From: Massilia polaris | GTDB lineage: Bacteria; Pseudomonadota; Gammaproteobacteria; Burkholderiales; Burkholderiaceae_D | NCBI RefSeq assembly: GCF_012927275.1 | Contig: NZ_JABBGG010000001.1 | Location: 434,001 to 498,000, forward strand | Length of the DNA: 64,000 bases | Direction of reading: 5' to 3' | Shown here: in pieces, positions 52,777 through 61,788 of the stretch | How the letters are laid out: each line of letters begins with the position of its first letter | Numbering within the stretch: the first letter of the stretch is position 1 | Position numbers and translations under genes: made by a program | Notes under the pieces: model-generated | The model's input: only the letters and a program-made list of their open reading frames with translations | Databases searched by the model: none | Told to the model about the DNA's origin: nothing

Positions 52777-55695
52777 ATGTCAAAGCCGTCCTTCACTTTA
52801 CGCACCATCATCCCGAGGCGCGCCCAGCGAGCCCTCGAGACGGTGTTGCGCGCCTTGTCCCTGTACATGGTGCCGCTGGGGATTGTGGTGCTGTCGCTGG
52901 TGGCCTTGTTCTCATGGGACAGCCACTACACGGTTCACGACGACAAGATCCTCCAGCTGCGCGTGCTGCCCGAAACCGGCGCGCCGCTGACGCCGGCCCA
53001 GGCCCTGGCTGCCCTCAGGGAAAAGCCGGCGCTTTCCTTCAGCGACACCAAGCTGTCCGAAGCGCCGCGCTGGTTCAGTTTTAATACCCTCGCGGCGGAT
53101 GGCGATGTGCCGGTTGTGGAGTTTCCTTCGCGTCACTCGATCAAGCTGGCATGCTGGGACGCGGTCTCGCTCAGCCCGCTCGGCAAATCCACCCGCAGCC
53201 AGTCCGAAGGCGCGATGTCGCCGGTGAAGTCCGGATTCGCGCTCGCGCTCGACAATACTCCATCGCAGATCCTGTGCCGCGGCACCTTCGTCGGACCGGC
53301 ACGCATGACCGTGCTGCAATGGCCTGCCGACCAGCTGAGCCGTTCGGTGGAACAGTACCATCGCAAATCGGGCCTGCTCGACGGCGGCATGATCGTGCTG
53401 ACCCTGTTCGTGCTGACGACCGCGCTGATCAACCGCCAGGGCCTGTATGTGTTGTTTGCCGGCTGGCTGATCATGAACCTGCGCGTCGGCGCGCTGTCCG
53501 CCGGCTGGGATACGCAATGGCTGGGGCAGGTCGTCCCGGCCGAGTGGCTCCTGCTGAGCCGGTCGGTATCGATTGCGCTGTACGCGATTGCCACCCTGAC
53601 CTTGTACCAGACCCTGTTCCGCAAAGACCTGGCACGCTCACGCTTTGTCGCGCCGCTGCAGGTCATGGAGTGGCTGTGCCTGCCGCTGCTCATCGCGGCG
53701 TTCATCATGCCGTACAGTATGTTCCTGCCGTTAATGTGGGGCGTGACCGGGTTCGGTTTGCTGTGGATGACGATGGGCCTGGTCAGCATTATTTTGCAGT
53801 CGCACACCCGGGTCGCGTTCTGGTTCGCGGCGTCGTTTGCGGTGACCTTCGTGTCCGGATTCGCGGAACTGATTTCCGCCGCGCTGGGCATGCGCGAAGT
53901 GCTGGGCATCGTCAACAGCGTGACCGCCGCGCTGGCGTCGAGCCTGCTGGCCGCGCTGGCCGTGGCCGAGCAGATGCGGCTGGAAACGGAAAAGCGCATC
54001 GCGGCGCAGGCCGAACTGCAGCACGCCTACGAGGCGATGCCGGTCGGCCTGTTCACGCTCGACGTCTACGGGCAGTTCCTCAGTGCCAATCCGGCGGTCA
54101 ACAAGATGCTGGGCATGGATGTGGTGCCGGGCCGCACCCGCTGGAAGCAGTTCTTTGCCGACGAAGTCTGGCGCCAGCTGCACGACCAGGTCCATAGCGC
54201 CGCCGATGCCGAACTGGAAATCCAGAACCGCGAAGCCAGCCGCCGCTTCCTGGTGCGCGCCACCCTGGCACGCAACCGCATCGAGGGCGTGCTGCAGGAT
54301 ATTACCGAACAGGCCAAGGCGACCGAGCAGTTGCTGTTCATGGCGAACAACGATCCGCTGACCAAGATCTTCAACCGGCGCGGCATCGAGCGCATGTTCG
54401 ATACCGCCGCCGTGCAGCTGGCCGGCGGCAAGCCGCTGGCGCTGGCCTACCTCGACCTCGACCGCTTCAAGCTGATCAACGACCTGTTCGGCCACAACGC
54501 CGGCGATGAAGTGCTCAAGCAAGTGTGCGAACGCATCTCGATGATGCTGGCCGGCGGCCAGCAAGTGGGCCGGGTCGGCGGCGACGAGTTCGTGATCGTC
54601 ATGCCGGACACGACCATCCCGCTGGCCTCGCTGATCTGCCGCGGCATCGTCGACCGCATCAGCGCCACGCCTTACCGCGTCGGCGACAAGGCTTTCCACG
54701 TGCGCGGTTCGATCGGACTGATCGAAGTGAGCCGCGGCATGCCGATGAAAGATGCGATCTCAACAGCCGACCGCGCCTGCCGCGAAGCCAAGGGCGGCCA
54801 TTCGGAAGGCCTGGTCGTGTACGAGCGCAACGCGTCGGCATTCTTCGAACGCGAGGCCGAGCTGAACCTGGTGGCGCGCCTGGCCGCGCCGAATGCGACC
54901 GACGGCATGTTCCTCGAAATGCAGCCGATCATGTCGCTCAAGGCACCGGCGGAATCGCTGAACTTCGAGGTGCTGCTGCGCATGCGCGATCCGAACGGCA
55001 AGATCATGCCGGCCGGTCCGATCATTTCCGCGGCCGAGAAGAGCGGACGCGCGGGCGTGATCGACCGTTGGGTATTGGCGTCGACGCTGGCGTGGATTGC
55101 CCAGAACATCGAGTCGCTCTCGAATACCCAGTTCGTCTGCATGAACCTGAGCGGCGCGTCGCTGAATGACGAAAGCTTCGTGCAGGATACGTTCGACGTG
55201 CTGGCGCGCTATGTCCATGTGGCCAACAAGCTGTGCATGGAGATCACCGAAAGCGTGGCGCTGCACGATCTCGACAACACGCGCCGCTTCATCGACCAGG
55301 TCCGCAACTTCGGCGTCAAGGTCGCGCTGGACGATTTCGGCGCTGGCTACACCTCATTCTCGTACCTCAAGGAACTGCCGGCCGACGTGCTGAAAATCGA
55401 TGGCAACTTCATCGTCAACATCAACGCGCACCCGGCCAACGTCGCGATTGTCGAAGCGATCGTCAACCTTGCGGCCAACCTCGGCATGAAGACGATCGCC
55501 GAATGGGCCGAAGACTGTGCGACGGTGGAGACGCTGGCGGACATCGGCGTCGATTACGTGCAGGGCTACGCCATCGCGCGCTCGATGGCGCCTGAGCGGT
55601 TGCTGTCGGGCCAGTCGTCGGCCGCCTTCATCGCCGATGACGACGTCGCGAAACTGGTCGCCTCGCTAAGTAGCCAGCGCTCGCTGGCGGCGTAA
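52777..55695 (+). CDS. 7TM (7TMR-DISM-like)-PAS-GGDEF-EAL c-di-GMP protein
   Basis: A 972-residue membrane protein. An N-terminal helix (about 28-48) and a periplasmic domain (50-190) lead to a seven-helix 7TMR-DISM-like region (about 205-400). A PAS domain (about 415-515), a GGDEF domain (signature G601-G-D-E-F605, intact) and an EAL domain (E731-V-L, DDFGAGYTSF, IAEWAE, VQGY) follow. Both domains look catalytically competent, so activity in either direction is possible. It lies just after the FeeM-like gene, and the seven-helix part may sense a lipid product. That link is inference. Confidence 0.9.
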   Translation: MSKPSFTLRTIIPRRAQRALETVLRALSLYMVPLGIVVLSLVALFSWDSHYTVHDDKILQLRVLPETGAPLTPAQALAALREKPALSFSDTKLSEAPRWFSFNTLAADGDVPVVEFPSRHSIKLACWDAVSLSPLGKSTRSQSEGAMSPVKSGFALALDNTPSQILCRGTFVGPARMTVLQWPADQLSRSVEQYHRKSGLLDGGMIVLTLFVLTTALINRQGLYVLFAGWLIMNLRVGALSAGWDTQWLGQVVPAEWLLLSRSVSIALYAIATLTLYQTLFRKDLARSRFVAPLQVMEWLCLPLLIAAFIMPYSMFLPLMWGVTGFGLLWMTMGLVSIILQSHTRVAFWFAASFAVTFVSGFAELISAALGMREVLGIVNSVTAALASSLLAALAVAEQMRLETEKRIAAQAELQHAYEAMPVGLFTLDVYGQFLSANPAVNKMLGMDVVPGRTRWKQFFADEVWRQLHDQVHSAADAELEIQNREASRRFLVRATLARNRIEGVLQDITEQAKATEQLLFMANNDPLTKIFNRRGIERMFDTAAVQLAGGKPLALAYLDLDRFKLINDLFGHNAGDEVLKQVCERISMMLAGGQQVGRVGGDEFVIVMPDTTIPLASLICRGIVDRISATPYRVGDKAFHVRGSIGLIEVSRGMPMKDAISTADRACREAKGGHSEGLVVYERNASAFFEREAELNLVARLAAPNATDGMFLEMQPIMSLKAPAESLNFEVLLRMRDPNGKIMPAGPIISAAEKSGRAGVIDRWVLASTLAWIAQNIESLSNTQFVCMNLSGASLNDESFVQDTFDVLARYVHVANKLCMEITESVALHDLDNTRRFIDQVRNFGVKVALDDFGAGYTSFSYLKELPADVLKIDGNFIVNINAHPANVAIVEAIVNLAANLGMKTIAEWAEDCATVETLADIGVDYVQGYAIARSMAPERLLSGQSSAAFIADDDVAKLVASLSSQRSLAA

Positions 55696-55710
55696 GCACG
55701 TAAGCGGCCG

Positions 55711-57054
55711 TTACACGCCCTCCGGGTACGTCTCCGGCGCCTCGCCTCCGGTCGGCTTGCTGACCGTCTCGAGCGGCACCACCGCCGTGGTCCGGTCGAA
55801 GTGGAGCATCGCATCGAACTGGCGCGGCAACTGGGCATGGAAATAATGGCTCTGCCGCTCGGTTTTGGGCACGTATAGCACGCCGATCGCGCGCTGCAGC
55901 CTGTGCTCCATCAGCGCCGCGCGCACCAGGCCATCGATGCGCAGGTCGAGCATGAAGCGCTCGATCCCAACGTCGTGGAACAATGCTTCATAACTGTCGG
56001 GCAGCGCCGCCCGCACCTGCTTGCGTTCCGCGCGGCCGCCCCATTCGGACGCCGCGGTGACGGTGCCGTCGTAGGTGGAGAAACCGATCAGCCGCGTCTG
56101 GTCGCCATGCCGCTCGCGCGCCAGCTGGCCCACGTTCCACTCCCCGAGCTTGCCGGCTTCGGTCGCGCGGGCGTCGCCGATATGCGAATTATGTTCCCAC
56201 ACCACCACCTTGGCCTGGGTGCCGGTTTGCGCGCCCACATGGCCGATCAGCGCGTCGAGGGTGTCGGCCATGTGCTGGTCGCGCAGGTTCCATGACGACA
56301 CGCGGCCGCGGAACATCGTGCGGTAGTAGGCCTCGGCATTGATCACCAGCCGGGCGTTCTGCTGCGCGTAGAAGTAGGCATCGTGCGCGTTGGCCGTGTC
56401 GCGCTGCATGTACTCGAGCGCGCGCTGCTGCAGCGCCTGCAGCTGGGCGATCACCGCGCCTTCGCAGGATTCGGAGACGCCGACGCCGGCCGCGTAGGCG
56501 TAGCGTTCGCTGTCATCCTGGTAGTGGTCGAAGCAGGCGTAGCGCGCCTTGGCCGCGGCTGCGCCGGCCGGGTCGACCTGCTCGAGGTAGCGCAGCACCT
56601 CATCCATCGACGTGAACAGGCTGTACAGGTCGAGGCCGTAGAACCCGACCTTGTCGTCCGCCTCGAACCCGTCGTTATACGAGCGCAGCCAGGTCACGAA
56701 ATCGACCACGGCGGTGTTGCGCCACATCCAGCTGGGGAAGCGCTGGAAGCCTTGCAAGGACTGCACAGCGTCGCTGTCGTCGCCCTGGTCGCGCACGAAG
56801 CGGTTGACGCGGTAGGCGTCCGGCCAGTCGGCCTCGACGGCGACTGCGTTGAAGCCTTTTTCCACGATCAGGCGCTGGGTGATGCGCGCCCGTTCCTCGT
56901 AAAACTCGTGGGTGCCGTGGGTCGCTTCGCCGAGCAGGACGTAGTTCGCTTCGCCGACCATGTCGAGCAGCGGCGTGTAGTCGTCCGCCCCGCCGGTGAG
57001 CGGGACGGCGGCTTTCGCTATTGCTGCAGCCAGGGGGGATGCCCGGTGCAACAT
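55711..57054 (-). CDS. Erythromycin esterase-family protein
   Basis: A 447-residue member of the EreA/EreB superfamily. The diagnostic GEATHGTHEFYEERARIT holds E43 and H46, the catalytic pair in EreB numbering. VVWEHNSHIGDARATE is the second conserved block. Most family members are not macrolide-resistance enzymes, and in this kind of cluster (with phosphoribosyltransferase and Hsp20) the substrate is unknown. The start at 57054 has AGGA upstream. It is the last gene of a four-gene minus-strand cluster. Confidence 0.88.
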   Translation of the reverse strand: MLHRASPLAAAIAKAAVPLTGGADDYTPLLDMVGEANYVLLGEATHGTHEFYEERARITQRLIVEKGFNAVAVEADWPDAYRVNRFVRDQGDDSDAVQSLQGFQRFPSWMWRNTAVVDFVTWLRSYNDGFEADDKVGFYGLDLYSLFTSMDEVLRYLEQVDPAGAAAAKARYACFDHYQDDSERYAYAAGVGVSESCEGAVIAQLQALQQRALEYMQRDTANAHDAYFYAQQNARLVINAEAYYRTMFRGRVSSWNLRDQHMADTLDALIGHVGAQTGTQAKVVVWEHNSHIGDARATEAGKLGEWNVGQLARERHGDQTRLIGFSTYDGTVTAASEWGGRAERKQVRAALPDSYEALFHDVGIERFMLDLRIDGLVRAALMEHRLQRAIGVLYVPKTERQSHYFHAQLPRQFDAMLHFDRTTAVVPLETVSKPTGGEAPETYPEGV

Positions 57055-57062
57055 GGCCGATC

Positions 57063-57704
57063 CTAGTGCAGGAAGCGGCCGTGCCAGCTGCCTTCGCGCG
57101 CCGCATCGGACGGAATGGCGCCGCGCTCGTCCACCGTCTTCATGCGCGCGGCATCCACCACGCGGTGACGGCCGACCAGCTCCCTGATCGGGCGGTTGCT
57201 GGCGCCGCGGGTCAGCAGGGTAAGCCCGGCCAGGCCGGCCAGGATCGCGATCGGCGAGCGCGAGGCCAGCGCGTACAGCCCAAGCGCGCCGCCGCCGAGG
57301 ACCGCGGCGCTGCGGGTACTGGCCGGCCACGGGCCGCGCGAGGCTTCCAGCAAGGGTTCGATGGCGTCGCCGGCCCGGTGCAGCGAGTCGCGCAGCGTGG
57401 TTTCGGCCGAGTGCAATGCATCGGATGCGCGCCCGGACATTTGCTGGCCGGCTTCCGACGCGCGCTGCGCCAGGCCGGAGGCGTAGCCGCGGGTGCTGTC
57501 ATAGCTCGGGCCTTCGCCGATGCTGCGCACGACCCGTTCGAACACATCGCCGGTATCCTTGCCCAGATCGCGCAGCTTTTCGCCCGACTGCGCACGCCGC
57601 GGCGCGCCGCGTTCCGGATCCCGCATGTACATCACCAATGCGCCAACGGCGGCGAAGCCCAGCCACTTGCCCCACTCGATGTTCTGGTCAGTCAGTTGCC
57701 TCAT
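57063..57704 (-). CDS. Hypothetical membrane protein of the stress cluster
   Basis: A 213-residue protein. It has an N-terminal hydrophobic helix (WLGFAAVGALVMYM), a long polar stretch rich in Ala/Ser/Asp with repeated helical turns (about 35-125, e.g. SGRASDALHSAETTLRDSLH) and a hydrophobic region (about 133-165). The polar part recalls YtxH/apolipoprotein-like amphipathic helices. AGGAG lies before the ATG. Function unknown; its place in the cluster suggests an envelope role under stress. Confidence 0.7.
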   Translation of the reverse strand: MRQLTDQNIEWGKWLGFAAVGALVMYMRDPERGAPRRAQSGEKLRDLGKDTGDVFERVVRSIGEGPSYDSTRGYASGLAQRASEAGQQMSGRASDALHSAETTLRDSLHRAGDAIEPLLEASRGPWPASTRSAAVLGGGALGLYALASRSPIAILAGLAGLTLLTRGASNRPIRELVGRHRVVDAARMKTVDERGAIPSDAAREGSWHGRFLH

Positions 57705-57716
57705 GCTGTACTCCTG

Positions 57717-58403
57717 TTATGGGTTATTCATGGGCGCAGGCGTACCGGGACGCTCGCGCCAGGCGAGAGCCAGCAGGTCCTGGACCTCGGCGTCGCTGGT
57801 CTGGCCGAACTCGCGGTACCACTGGCTGACGGCCGAGAAGAACGGCGGCCTGCTCAGGCAGACCAGTTCGTCCACTGCGCGCTCCAGCGCATTGCAAGTG
57901 TCCCGCGCACCGACGGGCACGGCGACGACGACCCGTGCCGCACCAAGTTTATGCGCGATCCGGATCGCGGCGCGCATGGTTGAACCGGTAGCGAGGCCGT
58001 CGTCGACCAGCAGCGCGATGCGGCCGCTGAGTTGCAACGGTGCATGCGCACCCCGGTACTGGCGCTCGCGCCGGTCGATTTCCTTGAGCTCGCGGCTGCT
58101 GATGGCCTCGATTGCCAGCGGCGCCACGCCGTACTCGTCGATGACATCCTGCTGCAGCACGCGCACGCCGCCGGCGCCAATGGCGCCGATCGCGAATTCC
58201 TCATGTCCGGGCATGCCGAGCTTGCGGACGATCAGGATGTCGAGCTCAAGGCCGAGGTGGCGGGCGACTTGGTAGCCGACCGGCACCCCGCCGCGCGGCA
58301 GGGCCAGCACGATTGCGCGCGGGTCATGCGCATACGCCGGCAGCTCCTTCGCCAGCAGCTTGCCCGCGTGCGCGCGGTCCTTGAAGTCACTGGTGCTGGA
58401 CAT
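57717..58403 (-). CDS. Phosphoribosyltransferase-domain protein
   Basis: A 228-residue type I phosphoribosyltransferase. The PRPP loop is ALLVDDGLATGSTMRAA (with VDDGLATG), and VLALPRGGVPVGYQVARHLG and ILIVRKLGMPGHEEFAIGAI are typical of the family that occurs beside erythromycin-esterase, hydrolase and Hsp20 genes. The base it acts on is unknown. GAGGA precedes the ATG. It lies 12 bases from the membrane-protein gene. Confidence 0.88.
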   Translation of the reverse strand: MSSTSDFKDRAHAGKLLAKELPAYAHDPRAIVLALPRGGVPVGYQVARHLGLELDILIVRKLGMPGHEEFAIGAIGAGGVRVLQQDVIDEYGVAPLAIEAISSRELKEIDRRERQYRGAHAPLQLSGRIALLVDDGLATGSTMRAAIRIAHKLGAARVVVAVPVGARDTCNALERAVDELVCLSRPPFFSAVSQWYREFGQTSDAEVQDLLALAWRERPGTPAPMNNP

Positions 58404-58493
58404 GGATATTCCTCCCCGTGCGGCACGCCCGCTGTGTGCAAAATTGCGGCACTGCGCGAGCAGGAGCGTCCTGCCTGCGCATGCGCCGGTGTT

Positions 58494-58970
58494 CTACTGG
58501 ACCGTCAGCCTGGTGGCGGCGCCGGCCTGCTTCTTCGGCAGCGACAGGGTCAGCATGCCGTTTTCAAGATGGGCCTGGGCAGCTGCCTCGTCGACCTCGG
58601 TCGGCAGGGAGAACGAACGCATGTACTTGCGGGCGCTGTGTTCGGAGTACACCACGTTCTCGCCTTCGCGCTCCTCGGTATCGCGCTTGCTTTCCGCTTC
58701 GATGGTGACGCGCTGGTTTTCAACCGACACCTTGACGTCCTCTTTCTTCACGCCTGGCATTTCGGCTTCGATCTCAAACGACTTTTCGGTTTCGCGCACA
58801 TTGATGCGCGGGGTGGCGACGCCTTCGCCGGCCCACTGGGACATTTGCTGGCCCGTCGTGAATGGGGCGAACATGTCTTCGACCATGCTCTCGACCATGC
58901 GGCCGAAGGGGTCGTCAAGGGTGCGCGGGCGATACGCTGCCAGCGGTGACGGACGACGGATGAGGTTCAT
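58494..58970 (-). CDS. Small heat-shock protein (Hsp20/alpha-crystallin)
   Basis: A 158-residue Hsp20. The alpha-crystallin domain (about 50-155) includes TPRINVRETEKSFEIEAEMP, GVKKEDVKVSVENQRVTIEA and the C-terminal HLENGMLTLSLPKK. The N-terminal arm contains FGRMVESMVEDMF. It is an ATP-independent holdase. It heads the minus-strand cluster with the phosphoribosyltransferase, membrane protein and erythromycin-esterase-like genes, so stress induction is likely; no heat-shock promoter was confirmed. Confidence 0.93.
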   Translation of the reverse strand: MNLIRRPSPLAAYRPRTLDDPFGRMVESMVEDMFAPFTTGQQMSQWAGEGVATPRINVRETEKSFEIEAEMPGVKKEDVKVSVENQRVTIEAESKRDTEEREGENVVYSEHSARKYMRSFSLPTEVDEAAAQAHLENGMLTLSLPKKQAGAATRLTVQ

Positions 58971-59099
58971 TGTCGACTCCCTGAATGAATGATTGCTTGA
59001 TGGATAAAAAAGGGCGCGAACGGCCCGCGCTCCTTCTCAATTTATAGGGCGGTGGAGGGCAAATTACAAGCAAGCCGGTGCGGCTCGACAGGACGCTGC

Positions 59100-59942
59100 T
59101 CAGGCGCCCAGGCTGGCGCTGTGGAAGTTGAGGTGGTCTTCGATGAAGGTCGAGATGAAGTAGTAGCCGTGGTCGTAGCCGGCATGGCGCCTGAGCTCGA
59201 GCGGCTGGCCGGCGTGGCGGCATGCGGCCTCGAAGGCTTCAGGATAGAGCTGGTCGCCGAGGAACTTGTCGGCCAGTCCCTGGTCGATCAGGATCCCGTT
59301 GGGGAAGGGCGCATTGGCCTGCGACATCAGCGCGCTGGCGTCGTAGGCGCGCCAGCTTGACTCATCCGCGCCAAGGTAGCCGCTGAAGGCTTTCTCGCCC
59401 CATGGGCAGCGCGACGGCGCGGCGATCGGCGCGAATGCCGATACCGAGCGGAACAAGCCAGGATTGCGCAGGGCCAGCACCAGCGCGCCGTGGCCGCCCA
59501 TCGAGTGGCCGAAAATGCCGATGCGCGCTGCGTCGAGCGGCAATTCGGCCACCAGCAGGTCGCGCAGTTCCAGGATGTAGCTGTACATGCGGTAATTCTT
59601 GCTCCACGGCTCTTCGGTGGCGTCGACATAGAAGCCCGCACCCACGCCGAAGTCCCACGCATCCGCTTCCCCGGCAACACCGGCGTCGCGCGGACTGGTG
59701 TCGGGCGCGACCAGGACCATGCCTTCGCGCGCGGCGACGCGCTGGGCGCCGCCTTTCATCATGAAGGTTTCTTCATTGCAGGTCAGGCCGGCGAGATAAA
59801 ACAAGGCCGGCAGCTTGCCCGGCGCTGCCTCCGCGGGAAGGAACACCGAGAAGCGCATCGGCAGGCCGGTCGCGGCCGACTGATGGCGGTAAAAGCGTTG
59901 CGAGCCGCCGAAGCATGCGTGTTCGCTGATGAGTTCGAGCAT
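59100..59942 (-). CDS. S-formylglutathione hydrolase
   Basis: A 280-residue serine hydrolase of the esterase D type. Nucleophile Ser is in GIFGHSMGGHGALV. GYDHGYYFISTFIEDH contains the catalytic His. The N-terminus reads SEHACFGGSQRFYRHQSAAT, diagnostic of the family, as is YLAGLTCNEETFM. It hydrolyses S-formylglutathione to formate and glutathione in formaldehyde detoxification. The formaldehyde dehydrogenase gene usually next to it is not in the window. AGGT precedes ATG 59942. Confidence 0.93.
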   Translation of the reverse strand: MLELISEHACFGGSQRFYRHQSAATGLPMRFSVFLPAEAAPGKLPALFYLAGLTCNEETFMMKGGAQRVAAREGMVLVAPDTSPRDAGVAGEADAWDFGVGAGFYVDATEEPWSKNYRMYSYILELRDLLVAELPLDAARIGIFGHSMGGHGALVLALRNPGLFRSVSAFAPIAAPSRCPWGEKAFSGYLGADESSWRAYDASALMSQANAPFPNGILIDQGLADKFLGDQLYPEAFEAACRHAGQPLELRRHAGYDHGYYFISTFIEDHLNFHSASLGA

Positions 59943-60143
59943 GGATGTACCTGGTTGTGAAGTCGCGCCAGTATGCCTGTATGCGCGGAAAGTTGCCAAC
60001 GCACTAAGGATGGGTGGCGCCGAGGCGCTTGTCGTCCGGTGCGCCGAATGCCGGAAAACGGGCCTGTGCCCATGATCGCCTCCCAGAAGTGGTGATGCCA
60101 GATGCTAGCCGCTTTGCGCGCCCGCCATGCCGAAGCAGGTCAA

Positions 60144-60725
60144 TCAGACGAGTTGTAGCCAGCCGAGCGCCGCGCCGGCGGCGAGGAACCACAGCAGGTG
60201 CAGCCGGGTGCGCCAGATCAGCAGGCCGCTGGCGATCGCGAGCAGCCACAGCGGCCAGTTGGCGCGCGCGGCCTGGGGCGCGCTGCCGAGGATCCAGCTG
60301 GTCGACAGCAGCAGGGCGACCACCACCGGCGCCATGCCCATCTTGAAGGCACGCACCGCGCGCAGCTCACGGTTCTGGTGGCCCCAGCGGGCCGCGACAT
60401 AGGTCAGCACGGTCGACGGCAGCAGGATGCCGAGCATGGTCACCGCGACGCCGAGCAGCGCGGCGGTGGTGCTTCCCGCGTTCATGCCGACGTTCCAGCC
60501 CATCAGGGCGACGAACAGCACGTTCGGCCCGGGCGCGGCCTGGGCGATGGCGATCGAGTGGTTGAACTGTTGCTGGGTCAGCCAATGGTTCTGTTCGACC
60601 AGGTAGCGGTGCATTTCCGGTGTGGTCGAGATCGCGCCGCCGAACGACATCAGCGACAGCATCAGGTAATGCCCGAACAGGCTGGCCCAGTCGCTCCAGC
60701 CGAGCACGATGGCGTGGGCGGTCAT
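60144..60725 (-). CDS. Chromate transporter ChrA-family protein, second half
   Basis: A 193-residue membrane protein with one CHR domain (MSFGGAISTTPEMHRYLVEQ, APGPNVLFVALMGWNVG) and about six helices. It starts inside the stop of the other half (overlap of four bases, ATGA), so the two half-length proteins form a pair, as in bipartite ChrA systems that transport chromate or a related anion. A chrB-type regulator is not adjacent. Confidence 0.87.
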   Translation of the reverse strand: MTAHAIVLGWSDWASLFGHYLMLSLMSFGGAISTTPEMHRYLVEQNHWLTQQQFNHSIAIAQAAPGPNVLFVALMGWNVGMNAGSTTAALLGVAVTMLGILLPSTVLTYVAARWGHQNRELRAVRAFKMGMAPVVVALLLSTSWILGSAPQAARANWPLWLLAIASGLLIWRTRLHLLWFLAAGAALGWLQLV

Positions 60726-61297
60726 CGTTTCAGCCTGCGATAGGTGAGGACGCAGCCGAGCCCGCCGACGCCGAACAGCACGTACAGCAGCGGAACCTGG
60801 ACCAATGCGACCAGCACGAACGCCAGTGCCGCCAGCGCCACGCCCCACGCCAGCGGCATCGGATGGCGCGCCAGTGCGCTCGACAGCCTCAACCCGGCCG
60901 CGCCGATCATTCCCGCGGACACGGCCGCCATGCCGCGCAAGGCGCCGTCAACCCCCGGATGGCCGGCGAAATGGCTGTGCAACATCGCCAGCAGGATGAC
61001 GATGACCAGTGGAATGGCCAGCATGCCGCCCAGCGCCGACAACGCGCCCGGCAAGCCGAAGTAGCGCCCGCCGATCATCAGCGCCAGGTTGACCACGTTC
61101 GGCCCGGGCATCACCTGCGCGACCGCCCAGTCCTCGATGAACTCGTCCTGGGTCAGCCATCGCTTGCGGTCAACCAGTTCGCGCTGGACGACCGCGACCA
61201 CCCCGCCAAAGCCTTGCAAGGCCAGCAGGGTGAATGAAAAAAACAGGTCGGTCAGGGATTGCGGACGAGGGCGCTCGGCATCTTGCGAAACAGTCAT
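60722..61297 (-). CDS. Chromate transporter ChrA-family protein, first half
   Basis: A 191-residue CHR-domain membrane protein (LLALQGFGGVVAVVQRELVD, MPGPNVVNLALMIGGRYFG). It is the upstream partner of the half at 60144-60725 and overlaps it by four bases. Both halves keep the Pro-Gly-Pro-Asn motif. Chromate as substrate is from family knowledge; many members may carry other anions. Confidence 0.87.
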   Translation of the reverse strand: MTVSQDAERPRPQSLTDLFFSFTLLALQGFGGVVAVVQRELVDRKRWLTQDEFIEDWAVAQVMPGPNVVNLALMIGGRYFGLPGALSALGGMLAIPLVIVILLAMLHSHFAGHPGVDGALRGMAAVSAGMIGAAGLRLSSALARHPMPLAWGVALAALAFVLVALVQVPLLYVLFGVGGLGCVLTYRRLKR

Positions 61298-61488
61298 TTC
61301 CCATTATCGCGCCTGGCCTGCTGCTTGTCCACGCGCGCCTGGCCGACGGATGCAAGAAATGCCCTTCAAAGGTGCACTGATTCTAGTCCTGCACCGGCAT
61401 CGGGCAGGTCCGTTTCCGCGTGGCTGCAACCCCCCTTCATTGATTACCGCATAACGTAATATTTACCCGTTTTGATGGGAAGCTGACA

Positions 61489-61516
61489 TTGACTTTGAGG
61501 TTTATTAGGGGATACT
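61489..61516 (+). promoter_or_regulatory. Candidate sigma-70 promoter of the 74-residue ORF
   Basis: TTGACT (61489-61494) and GATACT (61511-61516) with a 16-base spacer, about 47 bases before the start codon of the small ORF. Five of six and four of six consensus matches. Confidence 0.4.
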
Positions 61517-61563
61517 CCGATAGCAGAGAAATCGATCCGGATCAGAAAACGTGAGGAGTTGCG

Positions 61564-61788
61564 ATGAATCAATACCAATACGCCGGTGCAAACCTGGCGG
61601 TTATCGAACCATCCTACGAACGCACTGATGGCCGGCGGCGCGATATTGTGAACAATGCGATTTCCGTGCAAGAAGCCAGCAACACGGTCGCCGCGCTCGA
61701 ATACCTCAAATCCCACAGCATCGCTCCGCAAGTGATCGAGCGTGTCCTCCTCGAACCGGCAAAGCGCCGTTACCACACAGCGCAGTAA
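61564..61788 (+). CDS. Small hypothetical protein
   Basis: A 74-residue soluble protein beginning MNQYQYAGANLAVIEP. It has a basic patch (YERTDGRRRDIVNNA) and a helical C-terminal half (EASNTVAALEYLKSHSIAPQ, VIERVLLEPAKRRYH). The C-terminal pattern of a short helix, APQVIERVLLEP and a basic tail suggests a small DNA- or protein-binding fold, but no family is recognised. GAGGAG lies six bases upstream of the ATG and a candidate promoter further up. Confidence 0.65.
   Translation: MNQYQYAGANLAVIEPSYERTDGRRRDIVNNAISVQEASNTVAALEYLKSHSIAPQVIERVLLEPAKRRYHTAQ

Noticed and set aside
55711..57054. Macrolide resistance gene
   Set aside because: The family is large and most members do not hydrolyse macrolides. 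The stress-cluster context argues against a resistance role.
61440..61475. GCATAACGTAATATT as a possible dif site
   Set aside because: One arm partly resembles the left half of dif, but the expected central and right arms are missing.
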